Shown here one piece after another: positions 1-8,668 of a DNA stretch of 54,208 nucleotides. A program made the position numbers and the translations under genes. The first letter of the stretch is position 1, and every line of letters begins with the position of its first letter. The DNA is taken from positions 7,501 through 61,708 of the forward strand of contig NZ_NRRD01000022.1 in NCBI RefSeq assembly GCF_020023995.1, given 5' to 3'. Source of the DNA: Rhodobacter sp. TJ_12. Its GTDB lineage: Bacteria; Pseudomonadota; Alphaproteobacteria; Rhodobacterales; Rhodobacteraceae. Below the pieces are notes generated by a model. That model had not been told where the DNA came from, did not search any database, and saw only the letters and a program-made list of their open reading frames with translations.

Positions 1-1101
1 AAGATCGACCTTGGCGTGGGTGTGTACAAAAACGCCGAAGGTCAGACCCCGGTTATGCGCGCGATCAAGGCTGCCGAAAAACAGCTTTGGGAGGCCGAGA
101 CCTCGAAAAGCTATACCGCGCTGGCGGGCGAACCGGCCTTTCACGCGGCGATGGCAGAAATGGTACTGGGCGCGGGCTATCCGGCGGATCGCCTGTCTTG
201 TCTGGCGACCGTCGGCGGCACCGGCGCGTGCCGTCAGGCGTTTGAACTGGCGCGGATGGCCCACCCGGATATGACGGTCTGGGTTTCGGACCCGACCTGG
301 CCCAACCACCTGTCGATCCTTGCGTTCATGAAGCAAGATTACAAACTCTACCGTTATTTCGACAATGACGCCCGCGCGGTGGCCTTTGACGCGATGATGG
401 AAGACCTGCAAGCGGTGAAGGCGGGCGATCTGGTGTTGTTGCACGGCTGCTGCCACAACCCGACCGGCGCGAACCTGACGCTGGAGCAATGGGGCGCGGT
501 GGCGGACCTGCTGGTGTCCAAAGGCGCGGTGCCGATGATCGATTTGGCCTATCAAGGCTTTGGCGATGGGCTGGAAGACGACGCTGCGGGCGCCCGCTTG
601 ATCGCGTCGCGTCTGCCCGAAGTGATGATCGCGGCGTCTTGCTCGAAGAACTTCGGCATCTACCGCGAACGCACCGGCTGCCTGATGGTGCTGAGCGATG
701 CCGCCAGCAAAGAGGTGACGCAGGGCACCCTGGCCTATCTGAACCGCCAGACCTATTCCTTTGCCCCTGATCACGGCGCGCGGCTGGTGACCATGGTGCT
801 GACCGATCCGACGCTGAAAGCCGATTGGATGGCCGAATTGGAAGAGGTGCGCACCGGCATGCTGGGGCTGCGCGAACAACTTGCGTCGGAGTTGCGCCAA
901 TTGTCCAACTCGGACCGGTTCGACTTCATCGCCCATCATCGCGGCATGTTCTCACGGCTGGGGGCCAGCCCCGAAGCGGTGGCGAAGATGCGCGAGAATA
1001 ATGCGATCTATATGGTGGGCGACTCGCGGCTCAATATCGCGGGGCTAAACACCAAGACTGTGCCGCTTCTGGCGCGTGCGATCATCGACGCGGGCGTCTA
1101 A
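1..1101 (+). CDS. Class I (aspartate/aromatic) aminotransferase, 5' end cut by window edge
   Basis: This is a PLP-dependent transaminase of the AspC/TyrB family, exchanging amino groups between aspartate or aromatic amino acids and 2-oxoglutarate in the cytoplasm. The reading frame is open from base 1 and begins KIDLGVGVYKN, which matches a region about 30 residues into family members, so only a short N-terminus is missing. The PLP-anchoring lysine lies in SCSKNFGIYRERTG (Lys codon 646-648). HNPTGANLT and DLAYQGFGDGL are the expected cofactor and substrate motifs. The C-terminus (GDSRLNIAGLN) is intact and a strong terminator follows. Aspartate versus aromatic preference cannot be decided here, so no symbol is given. 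Confidence 0.93.
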   Translation, partial: KIDLGVGVYKNAEGQTPVMRAIKAAEKQLWEAETSKSYTALAGEPAFHAAMAEMVLGAGYPADRLSCLATVGGTGACRQAFELARMAHPDMTVWVSDPTWPNHLSILAFMKQDYKLYRYFDNDARAVAFDAMMEDLQAVKAGDLVLLHGCCHNPTGANLTLEQWGAVADLLVSKGAVPMIDLAYQGFGDGLEDDAAGARLIASRLPEVMIAASCSKNFGIYRERTGCLMVLSDAASKEVTQGTLAYLNRQTYSFAPDHGARLVTMVLTDPTLKADWMAELEEVRTGMLGLREQLASELRQLSNSDRFDFIAHHRGMFSRLGASPEAVAKMRENNAIYMVGDSRLNIAGLNTKTVPLLARAIIDAGV

Positions 1102-1125
1102 GCGCCGCACACAACATCGTGACAG

Positions 1126-1156
1126 GGGCGGCCCTTCGGGGCCGCCCTTTTCTTTT
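1126..1156 (+). terminator. Intrinsic terminator of the aminotransferase gene
   Basis: A 9-bp GC stem (GGGCGGCCC 1126-1134 with GGGCCGCCC 1139-1147) closes a TTCG tetraloop and is followed by TTTTCTTTT. It lies 25 bases after the aminotransferase stop codon. Confidence 0.9.
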
Positions 1157-1171
1157 GACGCGACGGGAACC

Positions 1172-1199
1172 TTGATTTCATAAGCACGCTTATCATATA
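1172..1199 (+). promoter_or_regulatory. Candidate promoter and MarR-type operator of the efflux operon
   Basis: A perfect 14-bp inverted repeat, ATAAGCACGCTTAT (1180-1193), lies between a -35-like TTGATT (1172-1177) and a -10-like CATATA (1194-1199) with a 16-base spacer. It sits just upstream of the marR start at 1225. A palindrome inside a promoter spacer is the usual arrangement for an autorepressing MarR dimer; regulator identity is inferred from adjacency. Confidence 0.6.
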
Positions 1200-1224
1200 C
1201 CCGCTTACCTTATTGAGGGTAGAG

Positions 1225-1683
1225 ATGACCGATTGCGAAATTCCCCCCGAAAGCCTCGGCTTTCTGATGCATGATGCGACGCGGCTGCTGCGGCGCCGGT
1301 TTGAATTGCGCGCCGCCGAATTGGGCCTGACCTCGGCGCAATGGCGGCTGCTCGTCAATCTGATGCGGCGCGGTCCCCTGCCACAGGCACGGCTGGCGGA
1401 ATTTTTAGAGATCGAGCCGATCTCGCTCAGCCGTCTTGTCGACCGGATGCAAGAGGCGGGCTGGGTCGAACGCCACCCCGACCCGAACGACCGGCGCATT
1501 CGCATCGTTCATGCCACAGACAAAACCCGTGCCGTCATCAGCGAGGTCAAGCAGATCGCGGAAACGATCTATGCCGATGCGCTGACCGGGCTCAGCCCTG
1601 CCACCACAGACACGCTCATGGGCGCTTTGCGCCAAATTATTGCCAACCTCTCCAGCCCTACCGAGACCGACCATGACCAGTGA
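1225..1683 (+). CDS. MarR-family transcriptional regulator
   Basis: This 152-residue winged-helix DNA-binding protein probably represses the efflux genes behind it. The recognition-helix and wing region reads LAEFLEIEPISLSRLVDRMQ followed by the DPNDRR wing motif typical of MarR proteins. The ATG at 1225 is preferred over an in-frame TTG at 1213 because GAGGG lies just upstream. Its last 11 bases overlap the start of the EmrA-like gene (1673), indicating co-transcription and probably translational coupling. A palindrome in its promoter is the likely binding site. MarR proteins of this arrangement usually respond to phenolic or drug-like ligands; the ligand here is unknown. Confidence 0.93.
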   Translation: MTDCEIPPESLGFLMHDATRLLRRRFELRAAELGLTSAQWRLLVNLMRRGPLPQARLAEFLEIEPISLSRLVDRMQEAGWVERHPDPNDRRIRIVHATDKTRAVISEVKQIAETIYADALTGLSPATTDTLMGALRQIIANLSSPTETDHDQ

Positions 1684-2758
1684 AACGCCGACGAAAAAGA
1701 AACCCAACAAACTTCTGATGGCCGCGTTGCCGCTTGTGCTGGTCGGCGTAGGGCTTTGGGTTTGGCTCGATTCGGGCCGCTATGAAACGACCGAAAACGC
1801 CGCCGTGCAACAGGCGCGGATCTCTGTCGCCTCGCAACTTTCGGGCCGCGTGACAGAGGTGTTCATCACCGACAATGCGGTGGTGAAAGCGGGCGCGCCG
1901 CTGTTCCGCGTCGACCCGCAACCCTACGAACTCGCGCTTGCACAGGCAGAGGCGGCCTTGGCCCAAGCCCGGCTTGGGGTTGAACAGTTGCGCGCGGCAT
2001 GGGCGGCGGCGGTTGCGCAAGAAAAGGTGGCGCAAGACAACGCCGACTATCTGCAAGCCGAGCTGGAGCGCCAACAGAAAATCACCACGCGCGGGGCGGG
2101 CACGCAATCGGCGCTGGATGCGGCGCGGCACGATGCCAGTTCCGCGCTTGAAACGCTGGCGGCAGCCAAACAAAACGTCGCCGCTGCGCTGGCCGCTTTG
2201 GGCGGCAACCCGGAAGTGAAAACAGACGAACATCCAACCGTGCAAGCCGCGCTCGTGGCCCGCGACAAAGCCGCCTATGACTTGAGCCAAACCACCGTGA
2301 CCGCGCCCGCAGCTGGTGTGGTCTACAAGGCCGGAAGCTTTAAGGCGGGGCAGTTCGTGACCGCCGGGGCGTCTTTGTTCTCGCTGGTGGAAACCGGCGA
2401 CACTTGGATCGAGGCGAATTTCAAAGAAACCCAGATCGGCAATATGGCCCCCGGTCAAAAGGCGACGGTCGAGTTCGACACTTTCCCGGGCCGCGACTAT
2501 GACGCCGTGCTGGTTGCTGTGGGCGCAGGAACCGGGGCCGAATTTTCGATCCTGCCCGCGCAAAACGCCACCGGCAACTGGGTCAAGGTCACCCAGCGCG
2601 TGCCGGTGACGCTGCGCCTTGTGCCGGGCAGCGATCTGGACGGGCTGCGCACCGGGCTTTCGGCCTCGGTCACGGTCGACACCAAGGCGCGGACGCATCT
2701 CGATGCCCTCGTGATGGGGCTGGAGGCCAATCAAGCGCAGGCCGCAACCGGGGAATAA
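1673..2758 (+). CDS. emrA: EmrA-like membrane fusion protein (HlyD family) of an efflux pump
   Basis: This 361-residue periplasmic adaptor would connect the inner-membrane exporter to an outer-membrane channel. A short Lys-rich N-terminus precedes a single membrane segment (about residues 14-34). ARISVASQLSGRVTEV begins the lipoyl/biotinyl half motif, followed by an Ala/Gln-rich coiled coil. The second half motif is TVTAPAAGVVYKAGSFKAG, and the beta-barrel segment includes WIEANFKETQIGNMAPGQ. It overlaps marR by 11 bases and ends 3 bases before the MFS gene. Orthology to E. coli EmrA is by family and context; substrates are unknown. Confidence 0.9.
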   Translation: MTSETPTKKKPNKLLMAALPLVLVGVGLWVWLDSGRYETTENAAVQQARISVASQLSGRVTEVFITDNAVVKAGAPLFRVDPQPYELALAQAEAALAQARLGVEQLRAAWAAAVAQEKVAQDNADYLQAELERQQKITTRGAGTQSALDAARHDASSALETLAAAKQNVAAALAALGGNPEVKTDEHPTVQAALVARDKAAYDLSQTTVTAPAAGVVYKAGSFKAGQFVTAGASLFSLVETGDTWIEANFKETQIGNMAPGQKATVEFDTFPGRDYDAVLVAVGAGTGAEFSILPAQNATGNWVKVTQRVPVTLRLVPGSDLDGLRTGLSASVTVDTKARTHLDALVMGLEANQAQAATGE

Positions 2759-2761
2759 GCC

Positions 2762-4321
2762 ATGACCGCGCCTGCCGAGGGACACCACGATGTGCCGCAT
2801 AAGGGGCTGATCACCGCCTCTTTGATGTTGGCCACGATCATGCAAGTGCTCGACACCACGATCGCCAATGTGGCCCTGCCCGCGATGCGCGCCGATCTGG
2901 GCGCCTCGCGCGATACAATCAACTGGGTGCTGACCTCCTATATTGTCGCCGCCGCCATCGCCACGCCGCTGACCGGCTGGTTTTCCGAACGCTTTGGCCG
3001 CAAGGAAGTTTTCATCGGCTCGATCGTTGGCTTTGTCGCCGCCTCAATGCTATGCGGCATCGCGTGGAGCCTTGAAACCATGGTGCTGTTTCGGCTCGCC
3101 CAAGGGGTCTTTGGCGCCGCCATCGTCCCGCTCAGCCAAACCTTCTTGCTGGATATCAACCCGCGCGAAAAGCATGGCCAGGCCATGGCGATTTGGGGCG
3201 CGGGGATCATGGTCGGACCAATCATCGGCCCCACACTTGGCGGCTATCTGACCGACACGATCAACTGGCGCTGGGTCTTTTATATCAACGTGCCCTTGGG
3301 CGCGATTGCGCTGCTCGGCTGTGCGGCCTACCTGCCGCATATGGCGCGGCGTATTCGCCAGTTCGACTTTATCGGCTTTGCCGCCTTGGCCGTGGGCGTC
3401 GGCGCGCTGCAATTGATGCTGGATCGCGGCGGCGAGGTGGACTGGTTCAACGCCGCCGAAATCTGGATCGAGCTGGCGGTGTCGCTTTGCGGCTTTTGGG
3501 TCTTCATCATCTGGATCCTGGGGACCGAACACCCGTTCCTTGAACCGGCGATGTTTGCCGACCGCAACTTTGCCACCGGGCTGGTGTTCATCTTCTTGGT
3601 CGGGATCATCTTGCTCGCCTCGCTCGCGCTGTTGCCGCCGATGTTGTCGGGCTTGTTCGGCTACCCGATCGTTACCACCGGCGTGGTGATGGCGCCGCGC
3701 GGCATGGGCACGATGATCACGATGATTGCGGCGGGCAAATTGCTGCGCGTCGTCGATGCGCGCAAACTTGTGGTCACGGGGCTTTTGCTCACCGCTTGGT
3801 CGCTGCACATCATGACCGGCTTTGGCCCACAGATGAACGCCACACCGATCATCGTTTCGGGCTTTGTTCAGGGGCTTGGGCTCGGCCTGGTGTTCGTGCC
3901 GCTATCGACCGTAGCTTTTGCCACCATTGCGCCGCGCTATCGCGGCGATGCCACGGCGCTTTTCAGCCTTGTGCGCAACATCGGCTCGTCGATCGGGATT
4001 TCAATCGTGACGCTTTTGCTGACCCGCAATATCCAGATCAACCACACCGAGCTTGTGCCCAATATCTCACTACTTGACCCAGAATTCGCCGCGCGGATGA
4101 GCGGGCAACTTGGCGCGCTGATGCGCTCGATGCAGATGACCTATGGCGAGGGTGCATTCTGGACAGTGATGAACCAATCCGTCACCGCGCAAGCCTCAAT
4201 GATTTCCTATGTCGATGATTTCAAGGCGCTGATGTGGGTCACGCTGGCCGCCATTCCCTTGGCCGTGCTTTTGCGCAAGCCGACCGCCGCCCCGCCAAGC
4301 GGGCCACCAGCAGCGGATTGA
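2762..4321 (+). CDS. emrB: EmrB-like MFS drug:H+ antiporter (DHA2, 14 TM)
   Basis: This 519-residue inner-membrane protein of the DHA2 major-facilitator family would export hydrophobic toxic compounds using the proton gradient, together with the adjacent EmrA-like adaptor. DTTIANVALPAMRADLGAS is the family's first-helix motif. Motif A appears as GWFSERFGRKEVF and motif C as GAGIMVGPIIGPTLGGYL. The length and many hydrophobic stretches fit 14 membrane helices. It is the last gene of the marR-emrA-emrB operon and is followed by a terminator shared with the convergent amtB gene. Confidence 0.93.
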   Translation: MTAPAEGHHDVPHKGLITASLMLATIMQVLDTTIANVALPAMRADLGASRDTINWVLTSYIVAAAIATPLTGWFSERFGRKEVFIGSIVGFVAASMLCGIAWSLETMVLFRLAQGVFGAAIVPLSQTFLLDINPREKHGQAMAIWGAGIMVGPIIGPTLGGYLTDTINWRWVFYINVPLGAIALLGCAAYLPHMARRIRQFDFIGFAALAVGVGALQLMLDRGGEVDWFNAAEIWIELAVSLCGFWVFIIWILGTEHPFLEPAMFADRNFATGLVFIFLVGIILLASLALLPPMLSGLFGYPIVTTGVVMAPRGMGTMITMIAAGKLLRVVDARKLVVTGLLLTAWSLHIMTGFGPQMNATPIIVSGFVQGLGLGLVFVPLSTVAFATIAPRYRGDATALFSLVRNIGSSIGISIVTLLLTRNIQINHTELVPNISLLDPEFAARMSGQLGALMRSMQMTYGEGAFWTVMNQSVTAQASMISYVDDFKALMWVTLAAIPLAVLLRKPTAAPPSGPPAAD

Positions 4322-4351
4322 GCAATTCACCATAGGCAATGGCGCAAAGCA

Positions 4352-4377
4352 AAAGGCCCGGGTTTCCCCGGGCCTTT
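4352..4377. terminator. Bidirectional terminator between emrB and amtB
   Basis: AAAGGCCCGGG (4352-4362) and CCCGGGCCTTT (4367-4377) form an 11-bp stem around TTTC. It is A-rich on one side and T-rich on the other, so it can serve both convergent genes. Confidence 0.85.
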
Positions 4378-4397
4378 CAGTGTTCGGACCATCACTC

Positions 4398-5747
4398 TTA
4401 CGAGTGGTAGGCGCTTTCGCCGTGGGTCGTGAGGTCAAGACCTTGACGCTCGTCATCCGCAGCCACACGCAGGCCGGTGATGGCCTTGACGATGTAGAGC
4501 AGGATCAGCGAACCCACACCCGCCCAGACGATGGTCAGGATGACCGACTTGAGCTGGATGAAGACTTGCGAAGCGATCGAGAAGTCCGCGTCGCCCACGC
4601 CACCGAAGGCCGGGGCCATCAGCACGCCGGTCATGATCGCGCCGACGATACCGCCGATGCCGTGCACGCCGAAGACGTCAAGGCTGTCGTCGTATTTCAT
4701 CATCGACTTCACTTTCGTGACGAAGAAGTAGCAGATCGGCGAGACGAGCAAGCCAAGCACGATCGAGCCAACCGGACCCGAGGTGCCGCAAGCCGGGGTG
4801 ATGGCAACAAGACCAGCGACCATACCCGAAGCAGCGCCCAGACCCGAGGCTTTGCCACGGAAGATCGCTTCAACGGCGGCCCAGCTCACCACAGCGGCGG
4901 CGGTGCAAACGAAGGTGTTGATCATCGCGAGGGTGGCGCCCGAAGTGGCTTCGAGGTTCGAACCAGCGTTGAAGCCGAACCAACCAACCCACAGCATCGC
5001 GGCACCGACCATGGTCAGCGTCATCGAGTGGGGGGCCATGTTCTCTTTGCCGTAGCCCAGACGGGGGCCGATCACGAGAGCGAAGACCAGAGCGGTGATA
5101 CCAGCGTTGATGTGCACAACGGTGCCGCCAGCGAAGTCAACAGCGCCCCAGTTGAAGATCAGGCCAGCGCCATCCCACACCATGTGGGCGATCGGGAAGT
5201 AGACAACGGTCACCCAAAGCACGGTGAACAGCAGCACAGCCGAGAATTTCACGCGCTCAGCAAAGGCACCCACGTAAAGGGCCGGGGTGATCGCCGCGAA
5301 GGTCATCTGGAAGGCGATGAACAGATATTCCGGGATCTCGATGCCGTCGGTGAAGGTGGCCGCGGTCGAATCCGGCGTCACGCCCGACAGGAAGAGTTTG
5401 CCAAGGCCGCCCCAGAACGGCGAGGTGCCGCCGCCGAACGCGAACGAGTAGCCCCACAGAACCCAGACTATCATCACCACCGAGGTGATCATCGTGGTCT
5501 GCATCAGCACCGAAAGCATGTTCTTGGTGCGCACGAGGCCGCCGTAGAACAGCGCCAGGCCCGGGATGATCATGAACAGCACGAGCAGCGTCGCGGTCAT
5601 CATCCACGCCACGTCGCCCTTGTCGACGATCGGGCCGGCAGCTTCAACGACTTCGGCAACGACTTCAGTCGCTTCCTGAGCGAAGGCGGGCAGCGCCAGC
5701 GCGGAAAGCGCCGCCGAGAGGCCCGAAATTTTTGCAAGGTTTTTCAT
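4398..5747 (-). CDS. amtB: Ammonium transporter AmtB
   Basis: This 449-residue inner-membrane ammonium channel of the Amt/Mep/Rh family imports ammonium. A cleavable signal peptide ends at about ALPAFA-QE (residues 1-23), followed by the expected hydrophobic helices. The pore twin histidines are present: His212 in DFAGGTVVHINAG and His362 in FGVHGIGGIVGA. GLALFYGGLVRTKN is the conserved early motif. It lies 24 bases downstream of glnK in the standard glnK-amtB pair, in which the PII protein blocks the channel when nitrogen is plentiful. Expression is presumably nitrogen controlled, but no certain NtrC or sigma-54 site was identified. Confidence 0.97.
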   Translation of the reverse strand: MKNLAKISGLSAALSALALPAFAQEATEVVAEVVEAAGPIVDKGDVAWMMTATLLVLFMIIPGLALFYGGLVRTKNMLSVLMQTTMITSVVMIVWVLWGYSFAFGGGTSPFWGGLGKLFLSGVTPDSTAATFTDGIEIPEYLFIAFQMTFAAITPALYVGAFAERVKFSAVLLFTVLWVTVVYFPIAHMVWDGAGLIFNWGAVDFAGGTVVHINAGITALVFALVIGPRLGYGKENMAPHSMTLTMVGAAMLWVGWFGFNAGSNLEATSGATLAMINTFVCTAAAVVSWAAVEAIFRGKASGLGAASGMVAGLVAITPACGTSGPVGSIVLGLLVSPICYFFVTKVKSMMKYDDSLDVFGVHGIGGIVGAIMTGVLMAPAFGGVGDADFSIASQVFIQLKSVILTIVWAGVGSLILLYIVKAITGLRVAADDERQGLDLTTHGESAYHS

Positions 5748-5771
5748 TGTCTCTGGTCCCCCTGAGCTTGC

Positions 5772-6110
5772 TTAGAGCGCGTCGTCGCCGGCTTCGGCGG
5801 TACGAACCCGCACGGCCTGATTGACGTCGAGCACGAAGATTTTGCCGTCGCCGATTTTGTCGGTCTTGGCGGCTTTCAGGATCGTCTCGACCACTTCATC
5901 GGCAAGCCCATCGGCCACGACGATTTCGAGTTTCACCTTCGGCACAAAGTTCACGGCATATTCGGCACCGCGATAAATTTCCGTGTGGCCCGACTGTGCG
6001 CCGAAGCCCTTAATTTCCGTCACCATCATGCCGCGCACGCCGATGGCGGTGAGCGCTTCGCGCACCTCCTCGAGCTTGAACGGCTTGATTGCTGCAATGA
6101 TGAGTTTCAC
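5772..6110 (-). CDS. glnK: Nitrogen regulatory PII protein GlnK
   Basis: This 112-residue PII signal protein has exactly the family length when started at GTG 6110. The GTG start is preceded by AAGGGA and yields VKLIIAAIKPFKLEEV; upstream in-frame starts would add a non-conserved tail. The T-loop carries the uridylylated Tyr51 in EIYRGAEYAVNF, and the C-terminus has the TDKIGDGKIFV signature. PII trimers sense 2-oxoglutarate, ATP/ADP and uridylylation. Position in front of amtB identifies this as the GlnK-type paralogue rather than the GlnB linked to glnA, although sequence alone separates the two poorly. Confidence 0.95.
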   Translation of the reverse strand: MKLIIAAIKPFKLEEVREALTAIGVRGMMVTEIKGFGAQSGHTEIYRGAEYAVNFVPKVKLEIVVADGLADEVVETILKAAKTDKIGDGKIFVLDVNQAVRVRTAEAGDDAL

Positions 6111-6246
6111 TGGATGTCCCTTCCTATTGTCAGCACTCACCGATGCCCGGAGGCACCGCACTGCCGTAGAAGGCTTGGAAGGGCGCGCAGGCACAAGGAT
6201 GGCTGCCGCTTCCCTAGGCGCGGCAAATCCGATTCAAGGCCCAAAA

Positions 6247-6261
6247 CGCACAATTTGTGCG
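6247..6261. promoter_or_regulatory. Inverted repeat upstream of glnK
   Basis: CGCACAA-T-TTGTGCG is a perfect inverted repeat in the 258-base region between glnK (-) and the divergent penicillin-binding protein gene. It resembles an NtrC half-site pair (GCAC...GTGC) but the spacing (5) is shorter than the enteric consensus (7), so the regulator is uncertain. Confidence 0.4.
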
Positions 6262-6368
6262 CAGTGCGTAATTTTTGAGCTTTTGAAAAACCGAATCGTG
6301 AAGCCTTGTGGCTCGAAATGGCCGAGCGGGCGGTGTAAGTTGCGCCAAACAACGAGCACGGATCGACA

Positions 6369-8615
6369 ATGGCGGGAACAGGCGGGCGGCGCAGGCCGTT
6401 GGTGGCAGACAAGCGATATTCCTCGAAAACAGCCCCAAAGCCGAAGGCGAAATCCGCCCCGGCCCGCAAGGCGAAACCGCCGCGCAAACCGCAAGGGCGC
6501 GGTGCCATTTCAGGGCTGATCGTTGCGCTTTTCGGCTTTGTGTGGCGCATCATCTGGGGGTTCACTTGGCGCTCTGGCGCGGTGGTGATGCTGATCCTTG
6601 GCCTCGCGACCTTCTATTTTTACGCGCAACTGCCCGATTACACGGCACTTCTGGATGGCCGCAACCGCGGCTCGGTGACGATGCTTGACCGCGAGGGCAA
6701 GGTGTTTGCCTGGCGCGGCGAAACCTTTGGTGGGCAAACCACCGCCGGAAGCGTGTCGCCGTTCTTGAAAAACGCCGTGATCGCCACCGAGGACCGACGC
6801 TTCTATCGCCATTTCGGCGTGTCGCCGCGCGGGATTGCCTCTGCGATCAAGATCAACCTGTCCGAAGGGCGCGGCCCGTTGTCGGGCAATGGCGGCTCCA
6901 CCATCACGCAGCAGGTGGCGAAACTTTTGTGCCTTGGCGTGCCTTACGATTCCAACCGCTGGAAGACCGAGGCGGATTATGAACGCGACTGTCGCTCTGG
7001 CGGGATCACCCGCAAGATCAAGGAAATTCCCTATGCCCTTGCGATGGAGTTCAAATACACCAAGGATGAAATCCTGACGATCTACCTCAACCGCGCCTAT
7101 CTGGGGGCGGGCGCACGCGGGTTCGAAGCCGCCGCACAGCGCTATTTCGGGATTTCGGCCGCAAATGTGAACGCCCAGCAGGCAGCGATGTTGGCAGGGC
7201 TTTTGAAGGCGCCCTCGACCTATGCGCCCACGACCAATCTGAAACGCTCGCAAGAGCGCGCGGGCATGGTGCTCGCGCTGATGCATGACCAAGGCTATCT
7301 GAGCGATGCCGAATGGCAGACCGCCCGCGATAATCCGGCCACGCTGTCGCAAGCGGCGCAGGCGCGCGCAGGCGGCTATTTCGCAGATTGGGTGATGGAC
7401 AGCATTCCCGATTTCCTGTCGCGCGACACGACCGAGGATGTGATCATCCGCACGACGCTTGACCAGCGGTTCCAAAAGGCGGCGGAAGAGGCCCTGAGCG
7501 AGATTTTCGAAACCAAGGTCAAAGAGGGGTCTGAAGCCGAGGCGGCGATTGTGGTGATGTCGTCCGATGGGGCGGTGCGCGCGATGGTGGGCGGGCGTGC
7601 CTCCAAGGTCTCGGGCGCATTCAACCGCGCCACGCAGGCCCGCCGCCAGACCGGCTCGACCTTCAAACCCTTTGTCTATGCCGTGGCGCTGGATCTTGGC
7701 TGGACGCCCGACACGATCGTGGAAGATGCGCCGCTGACCATCAATGTGCCGGGCTCGGGCCCGTGGTCCCCCAAGAACTATGGCGGCGGTTATCTTGGTC
7801 CGATTCCGCTATGGATGGCGCTGGCGAAATCGATCAACACCGCCACCGTGCGGGTGGGGCAGGCCGTGGGCTTTGACGCGGTGCGCCGCGCCGCAACAGA
7901 TTTCGGCTTTGCCTCAAAACTGGCCGAGGGGCCAGCAGTGGTGCTGGGCGTGTCGGAATCGACACTTCTGGAAATGACCGGGGCCTTTGCCGGGATTCTC
8001 AATGGCGGGTCTTCGGTGCGGCCCTATGGGCTGACCGACCTGCGGCTGCGCGGCGATCAGGAGCCGCTTTTCGGCGCCGGTGGCGGCATGGGCGAGCGGG
8101 TTATTTCCGAAAAGGCCGCGCGCGAATTGATTTGGATGATGCACCAAGGGGTCGAACAGGGCACCGGCCAGCGCGCCAAGATCGATGGGGTGGAAGCCGC
8201 GGGCAAGACCGGCACCACGCAAGCGGCCCGCGATGCTTGGTTCATCGGCTTCACCGCCGATTATGTGGCAGGCGTCTGGATGGGCTACGACAACAACAAA
8301 CCGCTAACCGGCGTGACCGGCGGCGGGCTGCCAGCGGAAATCTGGCATGAGGTTATGGCGCGGATTTCGGCGACCCAACCGGCCCATCCGCTGCCGATGG
8401 CCCAGCCCGAGGAATGGCGCGGCCCCTATCCGGGCGCCAATGGCAACAGCTATCCCGGTCAGGTCTGGTCCTCCGGCGATCCGATCCCCGAGGGCGGCGT
8501 GCCGGTGGTCAATGGCGAGCTGATACGCCCGGGCGGGCCACGGGCGCCGCAGCCAGAGCCGCAACCGCAAAGCCTAGGCGAGGCGATCAACTCCTTGTTG
8601 CGCGGACTTTACTAA
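6369..8615 (+). CDS. Bifunctional class A penicillin-binding protein (PBP1A type)
   Basis: This 748-residue peptidoglycan synthase is anchored in the inner membrane. A basic Lys/Arg/Pro-rich cytoplasmic tail (residues 1-46) precedes a membrane segment (about 47-86). The GT51 glycosyltransferase domain has catalytic Glu141 in ATEDRRFYRHFG and GGSTITQQVAK. The transpeptidase domain has Ser430 in RQTGSTFKPF, SIN at 488-490 and KTG at 613-615. Two cysteines (188 and 208) flank an insertion within the glycosyltransferase domain and could form a disulfide. The Pro-rich C-terminus is typical. It stands alone, divergent from glnK, and ends at a strong terminator. mrcA/pbp1A-type is likely; the exact paralogue is uncertain. 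Confidence 0.95.
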   Translation: MAGTGGRRRPLVADKRYSSKTAPKPKAKSAPARKAKPPRKPQGRGAISGLIVALFGFVWRIIWGFTWRSGAVVMLILGLATFYFYAQLPDYTALLDGRNRGSVTMLDREGKVFAWRGETFGGQTTAGSVSPFLKNAVIATEDRRFYRHFGVSPRGIASAIKINLSEGRGPLSGNGGSTITQQVAKLLCLGVPYDSNRWKTEADYERDCRSGGITRKIKEIPYALAMEFKYTKDEILTIYLNRAYLGAGARGFEAAAQRYFGISAANVNAQQAAMLAGLLKAPSTYAPTTNLKRSQERAGMVLALMHDQGYLSDAEWQTARDNPATLSQAAQARAGGYFADWVMDSIPDFLSRDTTEDVIIRTTLDQRFQKAAEEALSEIFETKVKEGSEAEAAIVVMSSDGAVRAMVGGRASKVSGAFNRATQARRQTGSTFKPFVYAVALDLGWTPDTIVEDAPLTINVPGSGPWSPKNYGGGYLGPIPLWMALAKSINTATVRVGQAVGFDAVRRAATDFGFASKLAEGPAVVLGVSESTLLEMTGAFAGILNGGSSVRPYGLTDLRLRGDQEPLFGAGGGMGERVISEKAARELIWMMHQGVEQGTGQRAKIDGVEAAGKTGTTQAARDAWFIGFTADYVAGVWMGYDNNKPLTGVTGGGLPAEIWHEVMARISATQPAHPLPMAQPEEWRGPYPGANGNSYPGQVWSSGDPIPEGGVPVVNGELIRPGGPRAPQPEPQPQSLGEAINSLLRGLY

Positions 8616-8618
8616 TAC

Positions 8619-8644
8619 AAAACGCGGCCCTAGGGCCGCGTTTT
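8619..8644. terminator. Bidirectional terminator between PBP gene and mlaC
   Basis: AAAACGCGGCCC (8619-8630) and GGGCCGCGTTTT (8633-8644) form a 12-bp perfect stem with a TA centre, with A- and T-tracts at the two ends. It separates two convergent genes. Confidence 0.85.
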
Positions 8645-8668
8645 CGGTTTCAACACAAGCGCAGCCGC

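Noticed and set aside
4380..5765. A 461-codon open frame opposite amtB
   Set aside because: The product is an Asp/His/Arg-rich shadow; the minus-strand protein has signal peptide and both pore histidines.
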